A stretch of 64,000 nt of DNA from MGIIb-O1 sp002457595 (lineage in GTDB: Archaea > Thermoplasmatota > Poseidoniia > Poseidoniales > Thalassarchaeaceae): assembly GCA_045568115.1 (NCBI GenBank), contig JBJLBO010000001.1, positions 558,001 to 622,000 on the forward strand, in the 5' to 3' direction. Position 1 is the first letter of the stretch; the number at the start of each line of letters is the position of its first letter. Under the pieces are notes generated by a model. It saw only the letters and a program-made list of their open reading frames with translations. It searched no databases and was not told where the DNA came from. Positions 36,390-47,100 of this stretch are shown in pieces. Made by a program: the position numbers and the translations under genes.

Positions 36390-37199
36390 ATGAGTGGTAC
36401 TCCTGTGGTCGCTGTAGACAGCGATTTGAATTTTGAAGATGCTCTTGTTGTGACTTGTTTCCCCTCTACTGGATTCGTTAGCAGTATCGTAGCACACTTC
36501 CTTGTCGATCGCCTCGGTTTGAAATTTGTAGGAGGTGCAAGAGGCCCTGGGCTACCACCTGTTTGCTTGGTTCAGGAAGGGAAACCACTCCCTCCTCTGC
36601 GATTCTACGCAGGTGAACCTATTTGCAATGTTGAACGCTGTGATAAAATTGTACTAATTGCTTCGGAAATCCAAGTGACTGCAGAAATGAGTCTACCAAT
36701 GAGTGACGCAATTTTAGATTGGGTGGAAGAAAGTGGGGCCTCTCAAATGATGATGATTGATTCATATTCTCACGGCCCCGAACAATCACACTCAATCTTT
36801 GATGATGATGAGTCTGAGGAGTCATTACTGGGAATAGCATCTACTGATACTGCACATGAAGTGCTATCGAATTTAGAAGTTCCAATGCTGAAACATGGTG
36901 TTGTAGCTGGAATGACTGGTGTAATGCTCGGTGAGTGTAGAAGAAGGGGCATAGATGCAATGGCAATTATGGCTGAGTCTGGTGATGAAATTGCAAATGG
37001 AGGGATACCTGATGCTAGAGCTGCAGCTAGGATTATCAAAGCCTTGGATGGTTTGCTACCTGCAATTAAATTGGATCCTGAGCCTTTGTTGAAAGAAGCG
37101 CAGAGAATTGAAGAGCAAATTCGGGAAATGATGAAAATTCAGCTGAATAATCTTCAGAAAGAGAAGAGTTCGGGCGAGAGTTCAGCAATGTTTGGATGA
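36390..37199 (+). CDS. PAC2 family protein, second copy
   Basis: A 269-residue PAC2 protein: CFPSTGFVSSIVAHFLVDRL, the IVLIASEIQVTAEMSLPMSD strand-helix, a GASQMMMIDSYS strand and VVAGMTGVMLGECRRRGIDA. The C-terminal coiled helix ends in SSAMFG, where M-F-G has the hydrophobic-aromatic-any pattern of proteasome-binding tails. The gene is divergent from the RecB-like nuclease and ends exactly where ligA ends on the other strand. Confidence 0.85.
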   Translation: MSGTPVVAVDSDLNFEDALVVTCFPSTGFVSSIVAHFLVDRLGLKFVGGARGPGLPPVCLVQEGKPLPPLRFYAGEPICNVERCDKIVLIASEIQVTAEMSLPMSDAILDWVEESGASQMMMIDSYSHGPEQSHSIFDDDESEESLLGIASTDTAHEVLSNLEVPMLKHGVVAGMTGVMLGECRRRGIDAMAIMAESGDEIANGGIPDARAAARIIKALDGLLPAIKLDPEPLLKEAQRIEEQIREMMKIQLNNLQKEKSSGESSAMFG

Positions 37200-39326
37200 T
37201 TAATAATCGCCTAGAGACATCTGCTGGGATGAATCATCAATTTCTTCTGTAATATCCGACTGAATCTGTGAGTCGGAATCGAGAAATAACTGCAACTCAG
37301 CTTCACTCAATACTTTGACTTCTAGTCTGCGGGCCTTTTCCAATTTCGAACCTGCTGATTCTCCGGCCACAAGATAGTTCAATTTTCCTGAGACTGTGGA
37401 AACAACCTTTCCTCCTGATGACTTAATCATCAAGGCAATTTCTTTCCTAGATCTAGACATTGTACCAGTAATACAAAATGTCAATCCAAGAAGAGAACCG
37501 GTTTGTTCAACCATTTCAGTACTTGTGATAGTTAGAACCTCAGATAAATCAGTCACCATTTCTCTTCGTTCAATTAATCCATCAATAAATGAACTAGCAA
37601 CCGTTTCCCCTACTCCATCAATATCAACTAGAGTTTGGATGGCAAATTCAGGATTATTCAATACCTCAAATAGCTGCTCTATTGTTCCAATTTGTTGAGC
37701 AAAACCTGTGGCTAATTCGGGCCCTATGCCAGGTAAACCAAGGGCTGAGAGAAATGTAGCAAGATCAATTAGACGAGTTTCTTCAATCTGTGAGATAATG
37801 TTCGCTGCAGATTTCGAACCCATTCTCTCAAGATTTTCGATATCCGAATGTTGAAGGCGATATAGGTCAGGGAGACTAGATACCAAACCTCTTTCACACA
37901 AAGATTCGGCCAGCTTTTCACCTATACCATCCATCTCAAGAGAACGAGCCCAGTAGAGAATTGCTCTTTCCAATCTAGATGGACAATTGAGATTAAAGCA
38001 ACGAATAAATGCTCCATCTTGTTCTAAATTTGTTGAACAACGAGGACACTGATTAGGAATTATTACTTTCTCAGGAGAGGGTAGGTTTTCAACAAAAGGA
38101 GTTCCATCAGCATGGCTTCTATTTGCAAGATCTGTTTCATTGGCTTGGCCTAGTGCCTCTATTATCTTTGGAATTACGTCACCTCGGCGAACTATTCTAA
38201 CTCGGTCTCCAATGCTAATTCCAAGTCTATGAATTTCTCCCGCATTGTGCAAAGTTGTATTTTCTACGGTTACGCCTGAAACAGTGACTGGCGCAACCCG
38301 TGCCACAGGCGTTACGGTGCCAGTTCGTCCTGTTTGCCAATCAACCCCCATAAGAACGGTTAATGCTTCTTCAGGGGGAAATTTCCAAGCAAGGGCCCAG
38401 CGAGGATGATGTGCCGTTTCGCCAAGTAATAATCGCTTGTCTAGACGATCTAATTTGAAGACTACACCATCAATTTCCCATGGTGCTGAATCTCGATTTT
38501 TAGCCCAATGAGCTGTCACCTTTAGCAAGGCATTTGACACCTCTTGGTCATCTGATCCTTCAACAATCTCGTTACCAGCTACAGTGATGCCATTTGCTGA
38601 AAGCCATTCATTTGCTTCTGAATCATTAGTAAAACTAGGGGCTTCTGGACTGTCTGGGTGTCTATTCTCACCTTCAGGGAACATGACTCCATAAGCATAG
38701 AAATTGAGGTCGGCAGCGTCGCCCTTGCCTGATTCGATTTTCTTCTGACGTAGACTACCCGCGGCAAGATTACGAGGATTAGGAGCAATTTGTGCGTATT
38801 TGGAATTGAAAATGTCGAGAGGCATGACAACTTCTCCCCTGACGTGACAATCACCGTCCCAATCGAGTGATTCAGGAATATTAGAGACCCGGCGAGCATT
38901 TGCAGTCACATCCTCGCCTCGCTCACCATTCCCACGAGTTGCTGCACGTACCAAACGTCCTCGACGATATTCCAAAGAAAGAGCCGAACCATCGAGTTTG
39001 GGTTGACAGACAAATTGCCTACCGTGGGCTGTGGTTTCAGCAACAAAATGTGCAACCTCTTCATCCTCAGTGGCTTTGTCTAAACTACGCATTGGGAACA
39101 AGTGGTCTACTTTGACAGAACCAGGTGCTGGGTCTGAACCCACTTTGTTTAATTGCGGATGAGACGGAGATAATTGCTTCAATTCATCAACCATCGCATC
39201 AAATTCGGCATCTGTAATCTCCGAAGTGGCCTCATTATAATAGAGATCTGAATGATAAGAAATTAGACCTGCTAGCTCATCGATGCGGCTTCTTTGAGCC
39301 CACTCGTCCGAGCCCTCCTGAACCAT
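37200..39326 (-). CDS. ligA: NAD-dependent DNA ligase
   Basis: Complete bacterial-type ligase of 708 residues. The Ia domain (HSDLYYNEATSEITDAEFD) precedes the adenylation domain with the active-site lysine in CQPKLDGSALSLEYR (about Lys110), then RVSNIPESLDWDG and VRGEVVMPL. The OB fold is followed by a zinc finger (CPRCSTN and CFNLNCPSR, about 415-440), helix-hairpin-helix repeats (GIGPELATGFA, DIDGVGETVA) and a C-terminal BRCT domain (ITGTMSRSRKEIALMIKSSG). Most archaea rely on ATP-dependent ligase, so this points to old transfer from bacteria. No ATP ligase is in the window. Confidence 0.95.
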   Translation of the reverse strand: MVQEGSDEWAQRSRIDELAGLISYHSDLYYNEATSEITDAEFDAMVDELKQLSPSHPQLNKVGSDPAPGSVKVDHLFPMRSLDKATEDEEVAHFVAETTAHGRQFVCQPKLDGSALSLEYRRGRLVRAATRGNGERGEDVTANARRVSNIPESLDWDGDCHVRGEVVMPLDIFNSKYAQIAPNPRNLAAGSLRQKKIESGKGDAADLNFYAYGVMFPEGENRHPDSPEAPSFTNDSEANEWLSANGITVAGNEIVEGSDDQEVSNALLKVTAHWAKNRDSAPWEIDGVVFKLDRLDKRLLLGETAHHPRWALAWKFPPEEALTVLMGVDWQTGRTGTVTPVARVAPVTVSGVTVENTTLHNAGEIHRLGISIGDRVRIVRRGDVIPKIIEALGQANETDLANRSHADGTPFVENLPSPEKVIIPNQCPRCSTNLEQDGAFIRCFNLNCPSRLERAILYWARSLEMDGIGEKLAESLCERGLVSSLPDLYRLQHSDIENLERMGSKSAANIISQIEETRLIDLATFLSALGLPGIGPELATGFAQQIGTIEQLFEVLNNPEFAIQTLVDIDGVGETVASSFIDGLIERREMVTDLSEVLTITSTEMVEQTGSLLGLTFCITGTMSRSRKEIALMIKSSGGKVVSTVSGKLNYLVAGESAGSKLEKARRLEVKVLSEAELQLFLDSDSQIQSDITEEIDDSSQQMSLGDY

Positions 39327-39399
39327 GATTTGGCAGACAAGGGGGGGGCCTAAAAGGTGCCCATTTGGAGATTATAAATTGCTTTCACTGAGATGAAAA

Positions 39400-39477
39400 T
39401 GGTGGGCCAGCCAGGATTTGAACCTGGGTCGCGCGACCCCCAGCCGCGAAGTATAGGCCAAGCTAACCTACAGGCCC
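39400..39477 (-). tRNA. tRNA-Pro (anticodon GGG), CCA encoded
   Basis: Minus-strand cloverleaf without intron. The acceptor stem GGGCCTG/CTGGCCC contains one T-T mismatch at the sixth pair. The anticodon stem CGCGG/TCGCG holds loop CTGGGGG, giving anticodon GGG. The T arm is CCAGG-TTCAAAT-CCTGG. Discriminator A is followed by genomic CCA. Confidence 0.9.
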
Positions 39478-39531
39478 CGTGTGTAATTCATCTGTGCAAG
39501 GTTCTTGTCAAAGCCTTGCCGGATGAGAGTT

Positions 39532-39738
39532 TTAGTTCTCTCGAGCAATGCTGAATGGCGCAATTTCATCGATTAGATCGATATGGCCAACATACATTCT
39601 TCGGCAGCAATAGCGCTCAAGGCCAATATCGTCGAGAACTTTCTGCGGGTCCTCGCCGGCATCGACTGCGGTCTTGTATTGGTCATAGAGGTGTGCGACA
39701 ACCTTGCCGCAACTCCAACATCGTACTGGAATAAGCAT
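39532..39738 (-). CDS. rpoN: DNA-directed RNA polymerase subunit N
   Basis: Small zinc-binding subunit of archaeal RNA polymerase, equivalent to eukaryotic Rpb10. The zinc motif is VRCWSCGKVVAHL at the start and ERYCCRRMYVGH in the middle. Length of 68 is normal. It follows rps9 by five bases with an AGGTGATC ribosome binding site inside that gap and gene end. Its place after L18e, L13 and S9 is the classical archaeal order. Confidence 0.96.
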   Translation of the reverse strand: MLIPVRCWSCGKVVAHLYDQYKTAVDAGEDPQKVLDDIGLERYCCRRMYVGHIDLIDEIAPFSIAREN

Positions 39739-39744
39739 CTTTGA

Positions 39745-40179
39745 TCACCTGTAGGACTTCTGCCATTTCTTTCGAGCGCCACGACCCATTTGGTGCTTTG
39801 CTTCCTTACGTCGTGGATCATTGACTAATAAACTGCGATCAAAACGGAGGTACTCATCACGAAGTTCCTCGTCGATTCCTTCTGCTCCACCATTGTAGTG
39901 AACAAGGCCACGCGCTATAGCGGTACGAATTGCATCAACTTGACCCATCTGACCACCACCTTCGACATCGACTATAACATCGACATCAGCAAGACGATTC
40001 ATTGCCTCTGCAATTTGGACCGGTTCAAGCGCCTTTCGGCGAGCAAGCGCGGGTTCCATAATGTGGATTGGTTGGTGGTTTACGCGAACTCTGCCTGCTC
40101 CCTTACGTACTGTTGCACGGGCGACTGCGGTCTTGCGCTTTCCACTCATATTGACTACCTTAGCCTTCTTCTTCGCCAT
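39745..40179 (-). CDS. rps9: 30S ribosomal protein S9 (archaeal uS9)
   Basis: 144 residues with SGKRKTAVARATVRKGAGRV at the start, GGGQMGQVDAIRTAIARGLV in the centre, and the C-terminal RRKEAKHQMGRGARKKWQKSYR tail (ending in the conserved Arg that reaches the P-site tRNA). The ATG overlaps the stop of L13, with the ribosome binding site GGAGGTGACC just inside that gene. Confidence 0.97.
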   Translation of the reverse strand: MAKKKAKVVNMSGKRKTAVARATVRKGAGRVRVNHQPIHIMEPALARRKALEPVQIAEAMNRLADVDVIVDVEGGGQMGQVDAIRTAIARGLVHYNGGAEGIDEELRDEYLRFDRSLLVNDPRRKEAKHQMGRGARKKWQKSYR

Positions 40180-40667
40180 TACTGGTCACCTCCCCATCGG
40201 CGGGAATCAACGCCCAAATGAGCGCTTATTTCGCCAAGTCGAACGAATTTCTGTGGTAAATCACGCTCAAAGGATTCTGTTTCTCCCCAAGCGTGCCCCT
40301 CTGGTAAATCATCTCCTGCTAGATTAGCAGGAGTTCCTATCATAACTCGGAGGTCTCGTAGCGAGTTCCTTCCACTGCTATTCTTTTGGTAAGGCAACAT
40401 TCCACGGACCGTTCTTTTTAGTATCTGATCGGGCATTCTAGGGAAGAATGGTCCCTTTCTTGGATGATTCAATTTGTACTTCTTATCGTAACGGAGGAAT
40501 ACAGCTGTTTTAGGTCCTGTAACAATTGCTTTCTCTGCGTTGACAATAATGACTCGAGTCTGGCCACCGGCTTTGCGGGCGGTCAGTAATTCACTAGCCA
40601 CATGGCTAGCAAGACGCCCCAATACCTTGTCAGATGCATCAAAGACGAGGGTACTTGCTTCAGCCAA
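40179..40667 (-). CDS. rpl13: 50S ribosomal protein L13 (archaeal uL13)
   Basis: 162 residues with LVFDASDKVLGRLASHVASE, VIIVNAEKAIVTG, and the archaeal-type FFPRMPDQILKRTVRGMLPY. Eight bases overlap L18e upstream. Bacterial L13 is known to regulate its own operon, relevant to the structured leader upstream of this cluster. Confidence 0.97.
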   Translation of the reverse strand: MAEASTLVFDASDKVLGRLASHVASELLTARKAGGQTRVIIVNAEKAIVTGPKTAVFLRYDKKYKLNHPRKGPFFPRMPDQILKRTVRGMLPYQKNSSGRNSLRDLRVMIGTPANLAGDDLPEGHAWGETESFERDLPQKFVRLGEISAHLGVDSRRWGGDQ

Positions 40668-41025
40668 GGATCCTCACCCCCCTTCCATCTGGGTTTTCAT
40701 TCATCAATTCACGGATAGTCAAAACTCGTCCGCCTGCGTCTTCAATTTTGGAGCGGGCTCCAGTACTGACACTATAGGCGGCGACACTAGGCTTACCGGA
40801 CACTGTGCCACTGCCTAGCAACTTACCTGGGACAAGGACGAAATCCTCATCCGAAGCATGGCGCGACAATCGGCTCAGGTTCGGTTCTGCCCAGTTGCTT
40901 CGGCTCCTCTCGAGCCTCTGCGCGACGTCTCGCCATAGTGCAGAACCGGTTGACCTGCTCTGGTCCTTTAAATCGCCGATTAGGGCGATTAGGGCCTGGT
41001 TGGTCTTTCTCGTATTCTTACTCAT
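40660..41025 (-). CDS. rpl18e: 50S ribosomal protein L18e
   Basis: Archaeal/eukaryotic ribosomal protein (eL18) of 121 residues. The features are KTNQALIALIGDLKDQS, WRDVAQRLERSR, the VLVPGKLLGSGTVSGKPSV strand region and a C-terminal MNENPDGRGVRILG. It is the first gene of the L18e-L13-S9-RpoN operon; rpoD, often upstream in other archaea, is not here. A GAGGGAG ribosome binding site stands just before the ATG, and about 20 bases upstream begins a strong RNA fold. Confidence 0.95.
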   Translation of the reverse strand: MSKNTRKTNQALIALIGDLKDQSRSTGSALWRDVAQRLERSRSNWAEPNLSRLSRHASDEDFVLVPGKLLGSGTVSGKPSVAAYSVSTGARSKIEDAGGRVLTIRELMNENPDGRGVRILG

Positions 41026-41044
41026 ATAACTCCCTCGACGTTTA

Positions 41045-41123
41045 CTTGGGTAGCGCGCCCACCTGACCTTCTGTTATGAATGCTGCGGGTGCCCCTACGG
41101 GGCATTGTGGCGCAGTACCCAAG
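41045..41123 (-). promoter_or_regulatory. Structured leader RNA upstream of the L18e-L13-S9-RpoN operon
   Basis: Minus-strand RNA in which 41109-41123 pairs with 41045-41059 in a 15-position stem (CTTGGGTACTGCGCC with GGCGCGCTACCCAAG), broken by one C-C mismatch and one U-G. It encloses a perfect TGCCCC-GTA-GGGGCA hairpin (41090-41104). The U-G pair would be C-A in plus-strand RNA, so the minus strand is the folded one. It ends 20 bases before the L18e start. Its outer strand can also pair with 41164-41170. A ribosomal-protein binding or attenuation role is inferred. Confidence 0.55.
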
Positions 41124-41127
41124 AAGA

Positions 41128-41159
41128 GGAAGAAAGGAGCAAAATGCTCCCTTCTTTCC
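41128..41159 (-). terminator. Long stem-loop after the giant surface-protein gene
   Basis: Imperfect stem of about 14 pairs with one bulge and one mismatch, containing GGAGCA/TGCTCC around a short loop, 16 bases after the stop of the giant gene. It can be extended by ACCCAAG (41117-41123) with CTTGGGT (41164-41170). No T-run follows on the minus strand. Confidence 0.5.
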
Positions 41160-41175
41160 TAACCTTGGGTCAGTA

Positions 41176-44100
41176 TCAAATTCGGAATCCCGAATCATCG
41201 TTAGAGTCGTCATCAATGCCAGCAATTCTCTCTATTCCCTCAGAGTCAATGAAGGTCCCCGCTTTGACTACGGAGCCATAGAGTCCTGATTCATTTGATG
41301 CAGTTCGGTTGAGCATTCCTTCACCTAAAGAAATGCTCATGTGGTTGATAATCGATTGAAGAGCAGAAATCGCTCTATCGCGCTGATCGGCACCAATCTC
41401 ATGATCAGAATACCGAGCTTCTTCAAAGAGAGAGAAGAAGACATCAAGATCTTCAGGGGGAGCGATTCCTGAAAGCATTGAATTCACAGCATCCTCAAAC
41501 TCTCTTGTGGTCTCATACACCTTCTTCATCGCACCTCTACTACGGAAGAATCGAACTAAATCTTTGTAACACTTGAATATAGTTTCAATATATTCATTCG
41601 ATGCCTTTAGAGACATCAATGAATCCGTGAGAATCCCTCGTAATATTTCGATACGGCGGCGTTCGACATAATTCCGATACATGATTGCACCAATTAAAGC
41701 CGCAAAAGACAGAGCGATACCTAAAATTGTCATTGCTTGCCAAGTCCAGAAACTAGTTTCACCAGCAGTAATTGGCTCTCCAAGGAAAATTACTGGAGTA
41801 TTATTGAGGTGCTTTTCTTCAAATTCATGATTTCCTTCGAAGTGAACTATTACCCTCCATTCTCCATTTTCCACACAGTATCCGCCTTTACTGCATTCAA
41901 GCTCTCTAGGAATATCATTTCCGTAGTATTTGAAACTGAATTCAGCCACACCAAGTTCGTCCGTATATGGCCTTTGTATATCTTCAGTAACCCATTCACT
42001 AGTTTCAGCTTTCCAATATTGAAGAGTGAATTCGACGGATTGGTCTGATACTGCTAAATCAATTCGATCGCGGAGGATTGCGACTGAGCCATTAATCCAC
42101 TCATCTATTAGATATCCATCTGGATCTGACCAATGGTCTTTCAATAGAATATCAACACGACTGCGAACTAGAACTTCAACATCGATGTAAGAGCCGTTGA
42201 TTACGGGAGTATTTTCAGCCCTACAACCACCAGGGAGTTCTTTATTCGGTTCATATGCAATACGGACGGTTCTGAATCCTTCCATATGTTCTGCACTAGG
42301 TTCAACTCCACGACGACTTGGGTTATCATCAGGGTCACCACTAAACCAAGAAATCTCACCAGTTCCGTCTTGGGTTATTGAAGTGGCTATTGGTCGTGTA
42401 TTTGTCTCCGGGTCAAAGTAAATATTCAAGCACTTTCCGCCGATTAGATTTCCATTCGCCTGCTTCAATGTTGCATTAATGTGGAATGATTCCTTTAGAT
42501 AGAGTTCAGGAACTCTGGAGCCATTTTGGAATTCATACTCATCAAAACCATATCGATAGGGACCAATTGCGTCGACTTCAAGAGTAGAATTGGAGAATAC
42601 TGGGAATAATCGAGTGGTACTGGAATTTTTGTAGCGATATCTATCATTATTCTCATAAGAATTGAATTCGATATTCACCCGAGCTTGGCCCGCCTCTACG
42701 CCTGTAAGCGGACAAACGATAGCAAAGAATCCGTTAGAATCTGAAACGCCTGGAATACATCCAGAAACACCAGTTTCAGAATCGACCATTTCATATGTTA
42801 CTCTAATTGCACGATTGGAAAGATTGCTCCCCAGTTCATCTACTAATTGGCCAGTTACCACCATTGGTTTCTCAATTGGTTGTCCTGTGAGTGGATCTAT
42901 TTCTGATGTATACACAATTTGATCATCCACATTTAGAGTGGTTCGACCTATCAAACTGAATCCGTCAACTTGGAATTGCATTACTTTACGATAATGATCA
43001 CTATTTATAACCAAAACACAAGAATCCCAAGACCCTGATGTGCTTAGAGCATCTGCTCCAAGTGGTTCACAGCCCTCGTTAGGGAGATTCTCTTCAAACC
43101 TCAATATGACATTTACAGGCCCAAATCCATCAGGTAAGAATGACTGTGGGTCATCGCGCAGTAATTGAGGATCTAAATGCATTTCATGGTGTATAGAACC
43201 AGCATTAGGACACAATGTTTCGATAATTTGTCTATGTGTACGATCTTCAAAGTCTGTTCCTTCCATAATTACAAGAACCTCTCCGCCGTTAACGCCACAA
43301 CCATCCAACGCTTGCCCTGAATCCTTAAGCAATGCAGTACGATTATCATCAGTAACTTGAGCTGTGAATTCCCAAATATCTCCACTATAACGAAGGTTGG
43401 GTGTTGTATTTTGTAATTGTAAATAGGTTCGTGAAACTACAGAAAGTTCAAGCTGCCCACTTACTCCTTGATGAATTGGGTCTCCTGGGTAATTGTAACT
43501 CAGAGTGAAATTTCCAAGTTCATGATTTGAGTCTATAGATAAGTTGATTTTGAAATATCCTTGAAGATCGGTTTCTGCTATTCCATTACTTCCATCAGCC
43601 GACCAAGCATAATTAATTTGTGAATTGCGTAATGGCAGCAATGAGTTGTCGAGTAGTTTGACATCAATTGAACGATTCTGACCGCGATATAGCCTCGGTT
43701 GAAGTAATTCTTGGAATTGTGTTGTCCCTATAACTGAGACATTCAAGAAAGCTCCTGTAGAGGCAAGTACGGAGGTCTGGTTGCCTGTGAAGTAGTAATT
43801 AGAATTGGTGAAATCTGCGCGGATTCCATATTGGCCAGCAGCAAACTGAGAGTACCAAGTCCAATTGTAATCAAAAGTCGCTACGCCATTTATCATCTGT
43901 GGTGCTCGCGCAAATCCAGTCTCCTGCGTGCCAGAAAATATACCATTATGATCAACATCAACTTGGAGAGTCATTGGGTCGTGCGGCCAAGGAGTCATTG
44001 TTCGGTTCCAAACACTTCCAATTACTCTCAATTCCTCTCCAGTAAACATTTCAGGGACCACTTCACAACGTACGATACTATCAGGATTGTTTGGGTCAAC

Positions 44101-47100
44101 TGCCCCGCAAGGTGGTACATTAAAATCCCCTCCATTTTGCATAGAAATTCGCCAATGAGTATTATTTGAAGATATGAATTGCCGGAGACGCGAGCTCTCT
44201 CCTGTCAATCCTTCTGGAGTTCCATCCCAAAGTTGAGCGTAAGGTTTGCCCAGACTGACGTCAGCAAAATTTAGGCCTACTAAATCTAGCGAGGGGGCAT
44301 GGAATAAAGCACGCCATGCTCCAAATGAAGAACCCGTGAATTGAGTGGCATCCCAATAGTATACAGGTCTAATTGATGAGGTATACATATCCGCTTCTAC
44401 ATACATACGATGCATAGAGCGAATTGAGAATGGGTCCGTTTCATCATTTTCAAGATATGGGAAGGGCCATTCATCACCAAGATCGTTGCGAGATGACCCC
44501 AAGAAGGAATAATCACCCACAGGAAGGCTTGTATTTGTGTAATTATAACGACCTAGAACTTCATGATTATTAGAAATCTGATTCCATACAATTTCTTCAT
44601 AACCTCCAGGTAATCTGCCTACTCCATTATCCATTGTTGAATTCCACTGAACCTGTTTCCACTCCAATGAATCCTGTACATATGTAAGGGATATCCACCC
44701 ACTAGAATCAGCTCGGTAACCAATGCCATATCCGTCAAATTCGGTTGGGTGTGAATAATTGCCAAATTGCCCTCCACTGACATTGAAAGAAATCGGGGCA
44801 TGGATAATTCGATTATCAAAAATTCCTCTATCCCAATCGGCTGCATAATGAACCTTGTAATCGACAAATAATGGTTGTTCGTCACTGCGGAAATAGGTCC
44901 ATGCCACATAGTCAGTTGAAGTGTTAGCTCGAACTTCTACAGGATATGAGGTAGATTCTGAACCATCATGAACAAACATTTCTGTGACCTCTGCATAGAC
45001 ATTGTAAGTCATATTTGAGCCCACAATCAAGTCTTCAGGAAGAAGGAATTGGCCTACGAGGAAATCTCCATTCTCGTCACTCAATACATCAATTGTTTCG
45101 AGAGCAAGCGTGCCGTTTCTAGCCCATTCTATGATTACCTGAATTGGCATATTTGCAGCAGGGGTGAATGCGAGGTTAGCTTCATCAAAGATACTCACGC
45201 TACCTGAGAAAATTGCAGGGAATTGTGCATCCAGCCAAAGTACATCTGGCGTAGATAATGTAATCCTAGTTGGTACTTTATCATCCTCGTCGAGAATACC
45301 ATCATTGTCATGATCCCAGTCTGAAGTGCCGTCATTGTCTTCGATAACATCCCAATTCAAATCTGTCCTTTGATCTGAATCATCGTCCTCATCAATAGCA
45401 TCAGGGCCTGTATTTGGGTCCGATGGATTTGCTATCCCTGAGAGATTTCCAAAATCATCATGATCCCAAGGATTTGTAGATTGATTATTAAATCTAGATG
45501 GCCAAAGCATAATTTCATCTTTGTCGAGCATTCCATCAGAATCATCATCCATATCGACATCGTCTCTTAGGCCATCATTGTCGTGATCCCAAGGTGAAAT
45601 GAAGGGTGTTGCTGAATTTAATTCAATTGTGTTGACTATTCCATCAGCATCCCAATCATCATCAGACCAATCTGGGATTCCATCATTATCGTGATCCCAA
45701 GTACTCTGCTCCTCTCCTGTAAAACATCCTTCAATTGTTTCCTGTACAGCATCTAGAACCTGATTATTATCGTCATTTGGATCTTCCCCATCAGGAACGC
45801 CATCATTGTCATTATCTACATCATAGTACACTGGAAATAATAACCCTTGGCCAAGGACCCCTCGGTCCCAAACCGCCTGGAATAAACCGTCTTCGTCTGG
45901 ATCTGTATCTGTCCCGTCATCATCTTTATCATCACAGTTTGAACCTATGAAGAAATTGCCAGGTTCAGTCCCAGAATCGTCATCAAAATCATCATTTGTA
46001 TCGACTTCGAAATAATCCCAAATTCCATCATTATCATCATCAACATCCCAATGATCGTAAACTCCGTCCCAATCATCATCTAAATCCACTGTGTCATTAA
46101 GCATGCAACTTGGATTAGGGTCATCCAACGATGGTTGCTGACAATTATCATCAGGATCAACATCATTATCCAAGAGATCCGCTAATTCATCAGGGAAATG
46201 GTTGCCATTTGCATCATTAGTCCATTGGAAAAATCCGAAATTTATTCCAACATATGCTGTATATAAATCTCGATTGTTTTCGATTTGGTCAAAAGAAACA
46301 GCAGAAGTGGGGCCTTGTTCGTCGGGACGGAAGTCAAAATGCCAACAAGCTACATCACAAGGCCATTGGCCTTGAGAATTTTCGCCCCCATAGGGTCCAT
46401 CATCATGATTCGGGTCAGGACGAGAGGAATATGGGATAGTGTAGGCCATTCCTTGAGTTTGTGAGGCTCTTTGCATTGGATATCCAAATAGCCAGGCGTA
46501 GAATAGGCCACATGCTTCATCTGTATCAGCAGTGCCTGGAATAAACGCAAACAGAAATGATTTGCCGCATTCATTATCGTTAAATGAGCCTCCTTTTCCT
46601 GGGTCATTAATATCAAGCATTCCATCATTTCCTTCGTCTTGATCCCACCAGTCAGGCAATCCATCTCCATCCTGATCAACATCAATACCATTCACAAGAG
46701 AGTCTCCATCGATATCAATATCCCAGTAATTATCACCATTCCAAGGACTCCATCGCATCATTACATGCCAGTACATTTGAGGAATTTGTCCACTTATTGG
46801 ATTCGATTCGTCTGTGTCATCATATCCGTTGTGTGGATAAATGAATCCTTGATCCACAGTGAATGGGTTGAAGAACCAAAACATTTCCCAGTGTGTGCTT
46901 TCAAAATTAGTCCAAAGTTGACCATCTGCGGAACCGTCGATTGCATCCCCATCCGAATGAGAATAGCCATTCCATGTTGAAAACAAGTCTGTAGTATCTG
47001 TGTCTACTACTCCGCAATTTCCATCATCTGGGTCATATAAATCAGATATTCCATCATTGTCGTCATCCCAGTCTTGGTCGTTTGATAAGCCATCCCCATC

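Noticed and set aside
41022..41105. A 27-codon open frame (starting MPRRGTRSIHNR) whose stop overlaps the L18e start as ATGA.
   Set aside because: It begins inside the perfect hairpin and runs along the structured leader; the RNA fold explains the sequence better and no known small protein resembles it. A leader peptide cannot be excluded.
41045..41123. Possible tRNA gene because the ends pair GGGTA/TACCC.
   Set aside because: No T-loop consensus, no D arm and no valid anticodon arm; treated as a leader RNA fold.
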